64,000 nucleotides of DNA from Vigna angularis (taxonomy: Eukaryota; Streptophyta; Magnoliopsida; Fabales; Fabaceae), in contig NC_068976.1 of the NCBI RefSeq assembly GCF_016808095.1, forward strand, positions 26,072,371 through 26,136,370. The letters run 5' to 3'. The position numbers and the translations under genes are program-made. Shown piece by piece: positions 50,729 through 64,000 of this stretch. Below the pieces are notes generated by a model. It was not told where the DNA came from. It saw only the letters and a program-made list of their open reading frames with translations, and did not search any database. The number at the start of each line of letters is the position of its first letter. Position 1 is the first letter of the stretch.

Positions 50729-50737
50729 TTTTTTTAA

Positions 50738-52346
50738 CATAATAGTGATAATGGATATATGGGACACAAGTATTGAAATTGGCCAAGGCAATTACTTTTC
50801 ATTTTAGTCTTATTATTTATAGTAATTTAAAATTTTTTTAGAAAAAAACAAGAAAGTTATTATTATTATTATTATTGTCAAACGTGAATGTCATTAACAC
50901 TGTTTCTTCTGTACCTTATCGTAGAACGTTTATTCAACAAATAAAAAATTATACATTGATATATTTTCATGTTTGAATTATTTCCCTTTCTCCCTTCCAT
51001 TATAAGTTGTTGCAACAAATAAAAAAAAACTGTTTGCTATTTTTTTTCCAATTCAAATTAACTTTAAAGCCTAATTTAAAAAGAATTTACTCATTCTATA
51101 AATAACTTTTAGAAAATCAAAGTGTTCAATAATATTGACCATATTTCATAATTTCTGAAACAGAATAACCATTTTACTTTGTTACAGTAAATTCTAAGTT
51201 AAAGTCACTATATTTACAAAAATGGTGATATTTATACTGTTTTACTTCTAGTTTCACAATAATTGAATTATTTAATTTTGTTCTTAATAAATGGTTGAAC
51301 ATATATGCTACAACGCTTGCTCCAATTGAGATTACACAGTCAAATAAGGTTAAATATGGAATACAAATTGTTTCTGTTCTCTATTCATCACATCAAAATA
51401 TTATTAATAGTGTTGTATAATAATAATTTAATCTCAATAAACATTAATATAATAATCACACAATTGAAATTATGCAGTAAAAAGAAAAAACACAGTAGAA
51501 TAAGAATAATTTCTCTCTTCCACCACTGAAACCATAAAAACTGAAAATAGAATAGATCAAATATCTTCTGCTTCTCCAAGTAATTTCTAAATTTATTATC
51601 TATGCATGTTACAGTTAGGTATTAAACTGTTATTTTGGAAGGTAAGTTTATTCCATGTTTCCTTATAAGATTTATGTTCAACATCTCTATGAGAGACCGA
51701 TGTTTTAACGAATTAATTTTGATTGAATAATAATAATAACAAAAAAAGAATAATGCATATTTTAATGTTATAATATCATAATTTTATAATACATGTTTAA
51801 TAAACCATTTTTAGATGAGATACTGTGTCGTTCATATCCTCTTTGAAGCAATGAATAATTCATATAAGTAGCAAGATACTTAGACACAAAAATTTTACAT
51901 TTATTTGATATTATCCTTCTTTACTTTTTACATTTTTTTCTTTACTAAAAATACAAAATTTTACTCTTTTATTCTTTTATAACCGTTTTAGGTTTATAAT
52001 TTGTATCAAATGAATATAAATATATGTTACCCTACCATTATTCCAATACTAATGGTCATAAAATAGTAAAATAATACACATTTATATTTATTTGACACAT
52101 ATTATAAGAGTAAAATGGTCATAAAAAGTAAATTTTTGTACTTTTAATGTGTCAAAATATCATTTCTAATATCAATACCATGCTTAAAAAACGCTAATAT
52201 GAAAATTTGAATATTATTACTGAATCAACAACTGTACAACAATCAGAAATCTTAAGACAAGTTTAAGTGGAAGTTCATCATGATATACATACACGTACAA
52301 TTACGAACTCCAGCAAAATCAGATAACTTGAAACCAACATGCACTT
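50738..52346. other. AT-rich intergenic DNA downstream of the RLCK gene
   Basis: No gene was recognised. It contains an (ATT)n run near 50858-50876 and short AT-rich frames that are not called. The part close to 52346 is likely 3' UTR of the kinase gene. Confidence 0.5.
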
Positions 52347-55300
52347 TCACTTCTTTGTTGTTTCATGTTGTTTACCTCTATGTTGTCTGTAGCCACTGCT
52401 TCTTGAGCTATGATCACTCCTCCCAGTTTGATGATGACGATGGCTTCCCACCCCTGCAACAGTTTTTTCACCAGAATCCTGAAGTTCCTCCAATGCTCTC
52501 ACCACTTCATCCATTTTTGGTCTAAATCTTGGCTCCACAGAGAGGCATTGAATGGCAAGGTTGGCTACTTTCATGGCTTCGCGCGTCGAGTATTGGCCTT
52601 CGATGCGAGCATCCATGACTTGGAAGATCCTGCGTTTGTTGCTGAGGTATGGTTTGGCCCATTCAATTAAATTGTGCTCCCCACTTGGTCTGTTGCTGTC
52701 AAGGGCACGTTTGCCAGACATGATTTCAAGCAGAACAACCCCAAAACTGTATACATCACTCTTCTTTGTCAAGTGACCTTCACAAAAACACGAGCAAGGT
52801 CTCAACTTTGATTCTATTTAAACACTTTAAGAGACTTCAAATGTAGTGTTTCATCATGCATGACGTTCTAGTGGTGATTATGACACTACCTCCAACTCAA
52901 AACCTTACGACAATAGGTTCATAGATCTTTATTTTTATATGTTATTTATCTTTCTCATTTATGCTCGATGTAAAAACTCAAACTTACACTTGAACTCCAG
53001 ACATAGCATTGAGACCTCAAAATAATAATAGTAACGGGATTCAACTTTGATACTTCAAAACACTTTGAATACTTTGAAATAATAATTGAGTTCCTGGCAT
53101 ACTTATGTGAGATGGTATTCGTCAGACAATTTATGGACACTTAGAAGTCACAAAACTTCTACCTGCAGTTTGAATACTTCAAAATGACAAGAACTGGAGT
53201 CAACACTAATCCTTAAAAGAACTTTGAATACTTCAAAATAATAATCATGTTAATGTCATAGTTGTTTGTGAGAATTTATGGAAATTTTGACTGCATTTTA
53301 TAATTTTATTTACTTGTTTTAAACTTCTATAGTAACACAGATGAGATTATCTTTAGATGTATTATGCAATTCTATTGAGCTTAGAATGACACGGCTCATC
53401 TTTCAATCAGTTCTATCATTTAAGATTTGAGCTTTATTTCAATTAATACTATTAGTATTGCATACTGGTCGCATTGTGCACCATGCTTTTAAAATTTGCT
53501 GTGTAGCCATATCACATCATATCCACATAACCATGTGGTATACCTTATTCATGCCTTTTAGTCACAGAAGTCTTTGTGTTTGTGAAAGTGAATGGATTTT
53601 ACTATGGGAGATGTCTGAATATCAGTTAGCATAGCAAAATGCCTTAGTCAATTTCACCCTGCTATGTTTGTAAACAAGTTAACTGCTTTTAGGACATGAC
53701 TTGCACTAAAACTTTTGATGGTATATCATTTTCTAATGAGTCAACTGATGACAGATGTTACCAAAAATTCTAAGAGCCTTGAAACTCTAGGCCCAAATTC
53801 TAATTCAGTAGTAAAATGAAAGATGTCATTGGGAGATGAAATGTGCTGCTGTGGGAAATTGTTGCTTACTAATAAAGGGGCAAAAAGAAGCTGAAAAGCT
53901 CCACCATAGTTTGAAACAGAACAAATAAGGGGGTTTCTTCTTTCTGGTAATGTATTACATGATTGGTGCAGAATAATTTAGAAGACATGATTATATTATA
54001 TCTAAAGAAGTTTGTAAGACCAATTAAAGTGCTCATAAACTGAGTACTCAAGAAATGAGGTACCTGTGGCAATATATTCAGGAGCAGCATAGCCATAGGT
54101 GCCCATTACCCTTGTAGAGACATGGCTTTTATCACCTGCTGGTCCATCCTTTGCCAAGCCAAAATCAGAAAGTTTTGCATTGTAATTCTGTCATCAACAA
54201 AAAGGAATGTTAGAAAAGAGTGTGTTATGATTAGTAAAATATAAGTTCAATGAGATTGGCTTACCGAATCAAGTAAGATATTAGAAGCTTTGAAGTCTCG
54301 ATATATCACTTTTGCTTCATCGCTATGAAGATATGCAAGACCCTTAGCAGCATCAAGAGCAACCTTCATTCGGATGTTCCAAGAAAGTGGTTGAAAGTAA
54401 GAACCTCCTGTTCCAAAAAGAGCACATTATTGAGAGACTGAGATGTTTAAGGAAATAAACAATGTCACACAGTGGATAAACAATGGATAACTTACTCCTA
54501 AATAAATGATTATCCAAACTTCCCTTTGTCAAAAACTCATACACCAAAAGCCTTTGGTGATCCTCTAAGCAGTAACCAATCAGTTTCACAAGATTAGGAT
54601 GATGCAGCTGCCCCAGGTAGTTGATTTCTGTCTATAGCACAAGGCTAATTAATTACAAACAAAGAAAATCATCCAAAATACTAATGTTTGCTACATGTAT
54701 CCAATAAAGGAATTCCTCAAAGAAAAAGAAAAACCCATCGAAACTAATTTTGGCATTTCCCAGAGCATTAAAACTGCATCTTAAATTCTGAGGCTTCAAG
54801 CAAAGTTCCAAATTGTAAACAAGCCCTACTAAGTGACACTCACCAACCATTCACTGTGTCCCTGCAGACCTTCTTGGTTAAGCATCTTCACAGCAATGAC
54901 CAATCCAGTCCCTGGTCTAACTGGTGCAAGTGATTGCTCATCAATCCACCCCTTAAAAACACGACCAAACCCACCTTCACCCACCACACTATCTGGACGA
55001 AAGTTCCGTGTAGCAGTTTTTAGCTGAACAAAGGTGAAGCTTTTCATATTTGAGGACTTCAAGATCTCACCCTCTGTCCTTGGTGTTGGAGGCACGGAGG
55101 GAGTGGAGATCTTGCCGCTTAAGCCATCCTCTTCTGTGTTACCATCCTTTGAGCTCAAACCTGCCCATTTCAAAAGAAAAACAAAGTTCACTTTTCAGAC
55201 CATAAAATAAGCATTTTAAACTATAGTAACAAATCAAGCTTAGGCTTGAATAGAAAGATCACGATCAGGGTTACATAGAGAAGACAACAACTTTCCTACC

Positions 55301-56010
55301 AATTATACATTGCAATGTTTGGTTAGAGCATTAAAACATCCAACACTTCAAAAATTACATGAACTTATTTCACAAAGCACGCCAAGGGTTGAAGATTTTC
55401 AATTCTAATTCTCGCCCTGGGTTTTGTCTTAACAACTGAAACAAGGCAAGTTAAATCGAAGACAGTGGGAAAATCCTGACCCGAGGATTGACTCATTCAA
55501 TGTTCCAAACTAAATAAATCAAAAATTCATTTTTTTACTGTTTCCAAAATCTTTTGCAAGAAGCCAACAATAGGGTTCCACTTATTATTTATCTTCATCA
55601 TAAACTCTTGCACCTTCACCAAATCCTACACGACAGCAAAAACTACCAAGCAAGCACAAAAATCCAATTAAAGCAAGTCACCCTCGTGTTGCGATCAGTG
55701 AATCATACTTCAAAAGTACAAAAAAGTCCCAAAATAGCTTTCCTCTTCCACACATGAATCTGCCAAAACTAACATAACATCCATGTTTCAAGTACCCAAA
55801 AACCGTATTTTATCAGAAAGAACAGCAAAAGCACAAACACAGCAGTTAGTTAAGTCATTAAAACTCTAGGAATTCAAACAAGCTGATTAACCTAAAAAGT
55901 TGAAGCAAAAGGGGAGGCAGAGAAGAGTGAAAACAACACATGCAAGAATGTTTATTACCGTTGCGTGGAGGGCTCTCAGCTTTGATCTGGGCACTGAAGC
56001 AGCACCCCAT
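52347..56010 (-). CDS. Receptor-like cytoplasmic kinase, subfamily VII (PBL/APK1-like)
   Basis: This serine/threonine kinase family relays signals from plasma-membrane receptor kinases, often in immunity or growth. Exons 56010-55959, 55160-54844, 54631-54496, 54407-54265, 54187-54064 and 52777-52347 give 400 residues. The N-terminus [14 protein letters not shown] has Gly2 and Cys3/Cys4, expected for N-myristoylation and palmitoylation. The kinase domain starts near [20 protein letters not shown]. It shows the glycine loop GEGGFG (78-83), lysine K109 (VIAVKM), catalytic YRDFKASN (D206), DFG (224-226) and APEYIATG. All catalytic residues are present, so it should be active. A basic, Ser/His-rich tail (about 360-400: [19 protein letters not shown]) follows. 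The closest family type is Arabidopsis PBL9/APK1A; the exact orthologue is not decided. The intron before the last exon is long, about 1.3 kb. Confidence 0.95.
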
Positions 56011-59000
56011 GAAGAGAGAACTGAAGAAGAACACAGAAGCTAGAGAGAGAGGGGGGGGTTAGTAAATAAGAAACAAGTTGAAGTTGTGGAAAGTGGGGCA
56101 GATGAAAGATGATGATGGTGAAGCAAAAGGAAAAGATGAGAGAGCCCGTGAAAAGGAGAAAAACAAGAATGCAAGTGTGAAAGGAACGCTATTTCCGCAT
56201 GAAGGTTAGCTGTCAACCGCGGATTTAACCGCCCTATTCAATGCAATGGCTTCCAGTGCCTATTGTGGGTGTGTGAATGTGAATGCCTCAGAAGTGATGA
56301 ACTTGGAAATTTCATGCTTTTGACTTTTGACCAATCAGAGGGACAAAACAAAAACCACAACTGGGTTGACCTCATGCCGCAGTTTCCTTACATTAATTGG
56401 ATTATACAGGTGGAACATGATATTGTCACAAATATTATCAATACATGTTTTTTCTTTAAATAAGAGATAACTCAGATCAGATAAAAAGCAAACCATAATA
56501 ATAAATCACAAAAGTCATGACCATCCGTGACAGAATTCAAGATCGTCAGAGCAACTTGTATCAGTTAATTGAACCTTGAACATCATATCAGTATCATTTT
56601 TATAAATCATATTTCTTACTTAATAATTTGTGTACTTTTAGTAAATTTTTAATTGATAACAAACATGTTCAAAAGTGATAAAGGGTGTGCCGTTGTGGTT
56701 GTCCCTTGTCATACATGAATTTATCGATTCCATGCTCCAACCTTATCTTTTTTCCTCGTTGTTGCCTTGCTCGCTGTCTTTCTTGGACAACAACTTCGCA
56801 TGGTCTAAACCGCAAGTTTATTACCTTAGAGGGAGAGAGAGAGAAAAAAAAAAGAAATGGTTGTGAAAGTTCAAAGCTTTTTTAACCCAAAAGACAATTC
56901 AATGCCTGGTTGGGTGCTATTGTTGACTAGTATCACTGAAAAATAAGTTGGAAACAATTGAAGGATATGATTCAAGTGCATCATAATTTTTTATTCCAAA
57001 TGGAGGCTTAAAAAAAGCAACTTTTCAGGCGAAAAGGTTAGAGTTAGATCTATGTTCGGTTTGGACAGAGGAAAAAAAAAAAGCTTTTGTTGACTGAAAT
57101 TATTGCAAACTTCCTATAGAGTTTGTCTTTTCTGAATTTTTTAAATATTGAAACTTTTTCTTCTTATCATTCAACAAGAAGCCATTAATATGTATGGTAT
57201 GAATTTTCTCTCTTATTTTGACCAAACAAGTGAAAGAGTTGGGGGTGGAGAGGGAAATGAATGCAGCTAGTTTAGTATTATCATATTGACAGAAGTTGGT
57301 GTAGAGGATTTAGGGTTGACATTGAGCATGAATTTTAAGAAACCATATTTGGCAATGGCCATGGCATTAAAAAGTGGGAAAATTCTTACTATATTTTCCA
57401 CTTGCTTTGGACAGTAAGGAGAGAGGACCAAAACCTGGGTTTTTCAATTAATGTGGTCATGCATGACAAACCCTAGTCTACCATTGTAGTACCAAGTGGC
57501 AATAGGCACAAAGTGATTCAGATCACTGCCCATACTTCAATGCCACACTATACCATTGACTTTGGCATCAATCTACTTTGAATCAACCCAATTCATTATT
57601 TAAGACCTAAATCTATAAAAGACTCATTCTTTAATTCATTTTTGTGTAAGCACTTGTTACCTAAAGTTTATTTTTTTTTTGTTATAAAGAGGAACAAATC
57701 AAAGTCTTTAAGAAATTAAGAAAAATCTAAAATTTATGTAATATATCATATTGGAAGTTATGAAAGAATCTTTTAAGGATTAAATGTATTTTTGGCTTCA
57801 AATTATTATAAAAAATTGTTTCATTATTAAACTAAACTATAGCCAAATTTGTGATATGAACATGTTGTCTATTGAGAAAGTGTTCTATATGATTTAGTTT
57901 AGGAACAAGACATAATTTTTTATAATTATTTGAAGATGGAAAGCATATTTAAGTCATAGTTTTATTATTAATTTTAATAAAAAAAATAATTTAATTACAC
58001 CACTATAGTTTCACATGTTTTATTTTCTTACATATTTCATCAATTTGTAATTTTCACATACTTAATCATTCAATTTTTTTGGACGCATTTTATCAGTGAG
58101 TTTTCTTCGTGCATGTTTTATCATTATATTGCAAAGATTTATCATGTCTTACCAACTTTTATGAGAAAATGAGACATTTTATGAATTTTATTTAAATAAC
58201 TTGTAAGCGTAAGAAAACCGACATGCATTAAATAATATATTTCCCTTTCTTTGTATTTAATAACCTGACATTAACTTCATTGATCATTAATATGCCTAAA
58301 TTTATTGAATGAAGTGTGAACACAGGAATAAACAATGGTGCAAGGAAATTTAACATTATATTTCAACGTCAAAATTAAGCTCACGTTCTAAAACAATCAA
58401 ACAAAACACTAATATGATAAAATATTCTAACTAAGTTTCAATGGTCAATTGGAATTGAGTAATTTGCCATGTAAAAATAATAACTTTCTACTTTATATAA
58501 TTAAAAACAAACCTAACAAGTTGGCAGCCTTAGTTGTCATGTAAATGTTAAAAATGAGAACAAAAAGCCCTTTTTTATTCACCTAAGAGCAATTTTGTCA
58601 TCAAGTTAATTTTTAATAATTTAAAGTTTGCATGATGTCAAACATATATAAGTGATGCCAATGTCCACTATACAACCTTTTAATACAGTTCAGCAAAATA
58701 ATGAAATAAAAATATACCAAATGTTTGGAGTGTATGAACAAGAGAGAAGAGCCATAGAAGAAAAAATAGAAAAAAAAAAACAAAGAATTCATCATAAAAT
58801 AGTGGTTCTTTCTTATTTTCAAGTCATATATGGAGAACAATTTATCTGCTTCTGATTATCTCATTGTCTCAATTTCAAAGGCCAATACTCCACTCAGCAA
58901 CTCCTCAAACAAGACAAAATAAATCCACAAGTATCCTATGCATGACGAATCTATGAAAGCTAGAAAAATACCAAGTATGAGCAGCTCTGAAAAATGAACA

Positions 59001-59279
59001 TCAACCTCCATCAAAGTTACTGAAAGTCTATCACACCAAAAAGAAAAGTTACTGAATTTCTACTTCAGATCCAACATGACTTTTAACTCAATTGAAATTT
59101 GAAATACAGTAACATGATCTTATAGTTAGTTTGCAAAGGTGGAGCTTTGGTATGCCCTACTGTACAATCTATGAGAAGGGTATGGCTGTGAGAGTGAGTA
59201 GGCCAAAGGGCAACGCAAAGTGGCATGACATTCATGATTTAGTATCTGTTATAGCCAAGTGAAGACATTATCAACATTT
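56011..59279. other. RLCK promoter side and AT-rich intergenic DNA
   Basis: The kinase leader (about 56011-56200) contains GA-rich sequence and a G run (GAGAGGGGGGGGTT). No other gene was recognised over the 3.3 kb. Open frames near 56675 and 58652 have low-complexity composition and no domain. Confidence 0.5.
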
Positions 59280-62200
59280 TTAACTTACTAGAGCTTCATC
59301 ATCCAGCATCTCAACTACAGGAGCATACTGCAAAGTCAACCAGTAAGGCCCATGAACAAACAAACATTACACAGAGCAAAAAGTAACATACACAAAGCAA
59401 AGCAACTGAGATAGATTAATATACTGACCTCATCATTTTCCTCAAAATATATCCCATCAACAGCACTGCCAAGCTGAAACTCCCACCCTAGACTGCTCTC
59501 CAACAGCTCCTTAAATTTCCTTGTCTGCAAGAACAGGGAGATTACAATTTCCTCTTCATAAATAATCAAATACATGTACATTGTACCTAGCAAGCAGCAA
59601 ATGCTGCAAGTCTGCAACCAATTTTATAGCAGGCAAAATAAAGCAAAAGCATAGACAGTCACTATAGACTTGGCATTTGTACTTTATAGTTTAAACCCTA
59701 TCACATAATAATCTCAAATTAGTGCATGCATGTGTTTAAGGTGCTAGAATTGCTACTCCTTAAATAATGACAGAGATTGTTCATAGAGGCAATTGTATAT
59801 ACCATATCAACGTGTTTTCAGCCTAAAAATTCATATAAATAACGTGGAGAACCAACATATCCTGAAAAAGAAAAAAAATTCTATGAAAAATTTAAAAATC
59901 TATCCATCAAATATTATATTCCTGCATAATGCATTTCAAGCACATGAAGCGCATCTTGAAGTCCCTTTATTCTAATACTTTTTTTACTCTTCACTTTCTT
60001 TTTTCTTTCTTTAAAAACATCAATGCTTTATTATGTGGCAGTTGGGGAGGGTACAATATCAATAATAAATATCACATTATATGAAAACATGAGTTACATG
60101 CTCATACCCATTTTAAAAGATCTCCATCAACAACCGACCCATCTAGCAATGATGAAAAGAAGTCCTGCAATTCCAAAACAATCAAAAGGAATAAGTTGCA
60201 GTTTAGCTCAGAAAAGCATATAAAATCAAATTTATGTGACAGTAAAGTAATAATCAATTAGTATTAGAAGTGTTAAATATAGTAAAACTAGGTATAGAAT
60301 TAATTTCCCTTGTGTCTAAAACACACATAGGGTAATATATTTATAATGAAGAATGATACAAGTGTATATTGCAACCAAACATAAATATGGTAAATAGAAT
60401 ATGTTGTTAAAAAAAACAATCTCAACAACATCTACCAATATCAAACAATAACAAAAGTCTACGTTCCCTGGTTAACACAAAACGCAATATATTTAACAAG
60501 AAGAAACAAACAATACTTTTGGGCAACTGGTCCACAAGAATCAAATGCCTCCCCAAAATAAAACCTGCCTAGTAAGGAGGATAACTGAATCATAGAACAA
60601 GAATGGGGAAATTTCCTCTAGCCTCATTTACCCTGACCAAGGCTTCCTTGAAAAGTTTGTAGAAGTTAGTTCTTACAAAATCATCTTTATATTCTATCAT
60701 TCTTACATCCACGTCTGTTTGTTATAAGCACACATTAATTTTGTTACTCTGGAATAGGGATGCGGATTCCAGTAGGAAGGATGGGTATGCTTAAAATCTG
60801 GGAAATTGATTTTCATTAAGGAAAGGAAGTGCATTCTGAAAAACCTACATTATTCTTATGAAAATTATGAACTTTTTTTTTATTTTCACCTTGGAATGAG
60901 TTGCTCATTTTAACAGTTTTGGGCATATGGGCACTAACTACTACAAAGACAAGGATGATCAGAAAGTGGAGGCAATATCAACTCGAGGAAAAACAATACA
61001 CAATCTAAGATGTTAACCATGATAAATCAAGAAGACCGGCCACATATATATGAACTGCTAACCTCCATGTTGGAGACTGACTATGTTTTTTATGATAAAA
61101 TGACGAGTTCCAGAATTTCAGGATCTTAAAATCCATAACTGACCAGAACAGGTGCCCATCCAGCTACTTATAATTAATAAAGGTAAGTCAGAGAGTTAAA
61201 TCTGCATGTGACTATTCAGTTATCATCAGTGAAAATACCTTGCAAACATGGTGCAAAAAGCTATCAGCGGAAATCAAAGAATCATCCAACACTGCTGATC
61301 CTGTTTCACCCATGTGATCTTTCAGTAGTCCGTATTTTAGTTGATTATGGATGACTTTGATGAACTGCAAGAATCCGTAATGCATTAGAAATGAGTTTGG
61401 CAAGGTAAGATCAGCAAACGAGAGAGCAGCTAAGGTACTAGAATTTTAGACTAACTTTAAAGTATTAACGAAAACATCTCAAATATACCATGAAATTTAA
61501 AAAGCGACGGGTTCTGATAAAAAACAAATCCAATCAAATTGACGTACATAATGACCCAGACAGGATCTTAATAAAAAGTTACATATTACAAATAGTCAAA
61601 GAAGAAAAATTAGAAAATATAAATTATCCCAAATAACTAGCACATTAAACTTATGAACAATATTATAATTCATATTATTTGCTGCCTCTCTTGAATTATT
61701 CTGCAGATCTTTTTGTTCTGATAAATACTGTCCACACATTAAAATATCAAGACTAGAATGGTCTGCCAAACACTTCTCCCTTAATTCTAGGACTGCATAT
61801 AGTCATCTAAATGGAACTTTATTTTATTTTCCCCGTCTTTCACATCCCAAACCACAAAAGGTGTGAAGGTGAAAATTCTGATTTTCCAAAATTGAAATGA
61901 GTTTGACAAATAACACAAGATTCAAGATCATGACTCTTCTTTTAATGAATAATCAGTAGCTTGGAGTTCCAAGACTACATTCAGAAGTCCAGGGATGAAT
62001 TTAACACCATTCCAAGGATTAATGCCACTGTTTTGTACTTAAAGGTAACAAAGATAAGAAAATTATATTAAAAGTTCACCTTTGTAAATAGTTGAGTTCG
62101 TGTGCGGAAAGGCTGCAAAAGAACATACAAAGTCATGCAAACATAATCACAAAACATATACTTATGAAATCATACAAATTCAAATTGATTTGCACCTACA

Positions 62201-64000
62201 CAACCCACAATAGATATCTTACCAAAATTAACAAGGGTCTTGTATCTATATCCAATTAATTTATCCTATTTAACATGGGACTACTAACAAAAAACTGAGG
62301 TTCTACCACCATAAAATGTCCTAAGAAAGAAGCAATCTGTGTTCATGGGAAAAAATATTACAGAAATCTCCATAAAAGAGAATAGACAATGATGTCTCTT
62401 ATTATGCTTATATCTACTTTCTGGCTAGAAGCACAAATCTCAAACGATGAGGAACCCTCTGGCAAATGATGCAAAGTAAAAATGGTAAAGCCCACAGAAT
62501 CCAAGTTAGAATAAAGAACTTAAAAAACTGACCCACCAAGTTGAAAGCCAAATAAGCATCCAAGAAAACAGAAGTACTCATTGAGTATAGAGCAACAACA
62601 GACATTAAGCAGATGTCATGGAGCCAATTCAATTAAAGCTCAAGCTGTTAATAAAATAATCAAGAACAATAACGAGTTTATAAATTTAAAGGATGAATGT
62701 TAGTTGTTCACACACGCACATATATTACTTGTAATGAACAACAGATTAACGAAAATCATAATGGTTAATAATTCAATTATTATGAGTAATTAAATATAGA
62801 CATCTCATATAGCTTGGAAAGTTTGATAAACAGCTTTAATATATTCAACATCATCAATTCAATATATTTATTGTTTGAGGTGGAAGAAAAGCAGATTGTT
62901 ACAGATGTAATATGAAACCATTCCCCTGCCCACCCAATAGCTAAAACATTTTAGGATGGTTCACAACATGGTATCAAAGTCTCTAAGATCAGATGGTCTT
63001 CAGCTCAATATTTTTCACCCTGACTCTTCTAATATTGAGCTCAACATTTGTTCACAACATTCCCCTGCCTTCACCCAACAGCTAAAACATTTTGGGATGG
63101 TTCACAACATGGTATCAAAGTCCCTATGATCAGATGGTCTTAAGCTCAATATTTGCCACCCTGATTCTTCTAACATTGAGCTCAATGGGTAGGGATGTTA
63201 TCCACCCTTCAAGCCCAAAGGGTTCTTGCGTACGGGTGCATGTTAGAGATGCAATATAAAACAACTTGCATGGCTTCACCTAACTGCTTGAAGTTTTGAG
63301 ATAGTTGGTTTATGAGTAACCACACAGACAAGTATATGAGATAAACCAGCAAGTCTAAAGTCTAGGCACAGAGTCTATGTATGCATTATCCAATCTGGTT
63401 AAAAAGTAATGCTTACTGCTTCAGTGCAGCCAAACAAAAGGCTAACTAATGACTTCCATTGGAGAAATGCTTCTAGCGATTGACCCATCTGCACCATTGC
63501 AAAATGTCACATTGAATTCAACAAAATTCAACAAAATATATAAAGAAAATATGTTTGTCCACAGTACCAAAAAGACAACAAATGTAAACTGCAGTTCTCC
63601 AAGAAGCATGTCTTCAGAACCGCCATAATCTTTTGCCAGTAAAGTTTCTAACAATTGTGTCTGAGAAGGAACACAAAAAAAAAAGTGTACAAATCAGCAA
63701 CCAATAATATGTAAAATTTCAGGGTAAGAGAATTGATTATAGTAAGCTTTTTATCACAATTACTTTTAAGGGACCAAACATTCAGCAATGTGTGTATACC
63801 AACCTTGTCAAGATTTAAAGAAGTAAGTTCCTGCCCACTAATACCCTTGCATTTAACAACACGTGGAATTGAAGTATAATAACATCCTTTCCTCTGAGAC
63901 TTGCCAACAGATGATGCAGAATTGCCAACCTTCAACTGCTTCTCTGGTGCTTCTTCCATTGGGATTTTAGTAGAGTTTCTAACAATCTCATTTTCACATT
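59280..64000 (-). CDS. AAR2: AAR2 protein, 5' end outside the window
   Basis: AAR2 is an assembly factor of the U5 snRNP that binds Prp8 before it is exchanged for Brr2. The gene runs off the right edge, so this is the C-terminal part. Exons: 64000-63804 (partial), 63660-63568, 63488-63417, 62112-62080, 61364-61239, 60164-60108, 59524-59429 and 59327-59280. The translated parts match the family in order: SIPRVVKCKGISGQELTSLN, KDYGGSEDMLLGELQFTFVV, MGQSLEAFLQWKSLVSLLFG, PFRTRTQLFTK, FIKVIHNQLKYGLLKD, DDSLISADSFLHHVCK, SLLDGSVVDGDLLKW, KELLESSLGWEFQLGSAVDG and YAPVVEMLDDEAL. Phases are 0 at every internal junction. The stop is a TAA at 59280 directly after AGT. The sequence CTA|GTAAGT there is also a strong donor, so a further 3' exon outside this call is possible. 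Confidence 0.92.
62919..63185. repeat. Tandem pair of about 139 bp with a primer-binding-site-like motif
   Basis: Two adjacent units begin CATTCCCCTGCC at 62919 and 63058 and share GGTTCACAACATGGTATCAA, AGATGGTCTT and TTGAGCTCAA. The motif ATGGTATCAAAG resembles the plant initiator-Met tRNA primer-binding site of LTR retrotransposons (TGGTATCAGAGC), so the pair may be a duplicated LTR-retrotransposon fragment. It lies in the AAR2 intron between 63417 and 62112. Confidence 0.6.

Overview
The window looks like a gene-sparse piece of a plant nuclear genome. It is very AT-rich, carries GT-AG introns of plant size, and encodes clear plant-type proteins: an SCL30-type SR splicing factor, a receptor-like cytoplasmic kinase of subfamily VII, and a plastid-type RlmN-like radical SAM enzyme. 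The repeats suggest a eudicot, plausibly a legume; that is inferred from the general look of the repeats and was not tested by any search. No CRISPR array, operon, rRNA or tRNA gene was recognised.

Seven intact genes and one gene cut by the window edge could be assembled exon by exon. On the minus strand: a small C2-domain protein (1452-3793), SCL30 (7097-9885), the DNA-damage sensor RAD4/XPC (27559-36500), an ARMC7-type armadillo protein (38710-39973), an RlmN-like rRNA methyltransferase (45462-48692), an RLCK-VII kinase (52347-56010) and the 3' part of AAR2 (59280 to the window end). On the plus strand: intronless ISY1 (19170-20066). The genes do not form a pathway cluster. Three of the eight (SCL30, ISY1, AAR2) act in pre-mRNA splicing, most likely by chance. 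In every model, exon phases add up to an uninterrupted frame.

Between the genes lie transposon relics, several with exact target-site duplications (TSDs). They are: an internally deleted Ty3/gypsy element (4293-5080); a 2.9-kb solo LTR (12238-15161, TSD AAGAA) carrying two kinds of tandem repeat; a hAT-type element (22928-24766, 8-bp TSD) with a Mutator-like foldback MITE nested in it (23519-23896, 9-bp TSD); a minisatellite-bearing Mutator-like element in a RAD4 intron (28974-29690, 9-bp TSD); and a 1.3-kb long-TIR element (about 49435-50728). A broken partial copy of the ARMC7 gene sits next to ISY1 at 20667-21442, inverted relative to the functional gene about 17 kb away. A duplicated, frame-disrupted coding-like segment lies at 17170-17950.

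No convincing new multi-gene system was found. The most unusual signals are structural: a 12-copy hairpin minisatellite in the solo LTR with a compensatory change in its last copy, the nested transposons, and the inverted ARMC7 duplication. All splice sites were assigned by eye from consensus sequence and protein-family continuity, without transcript data.
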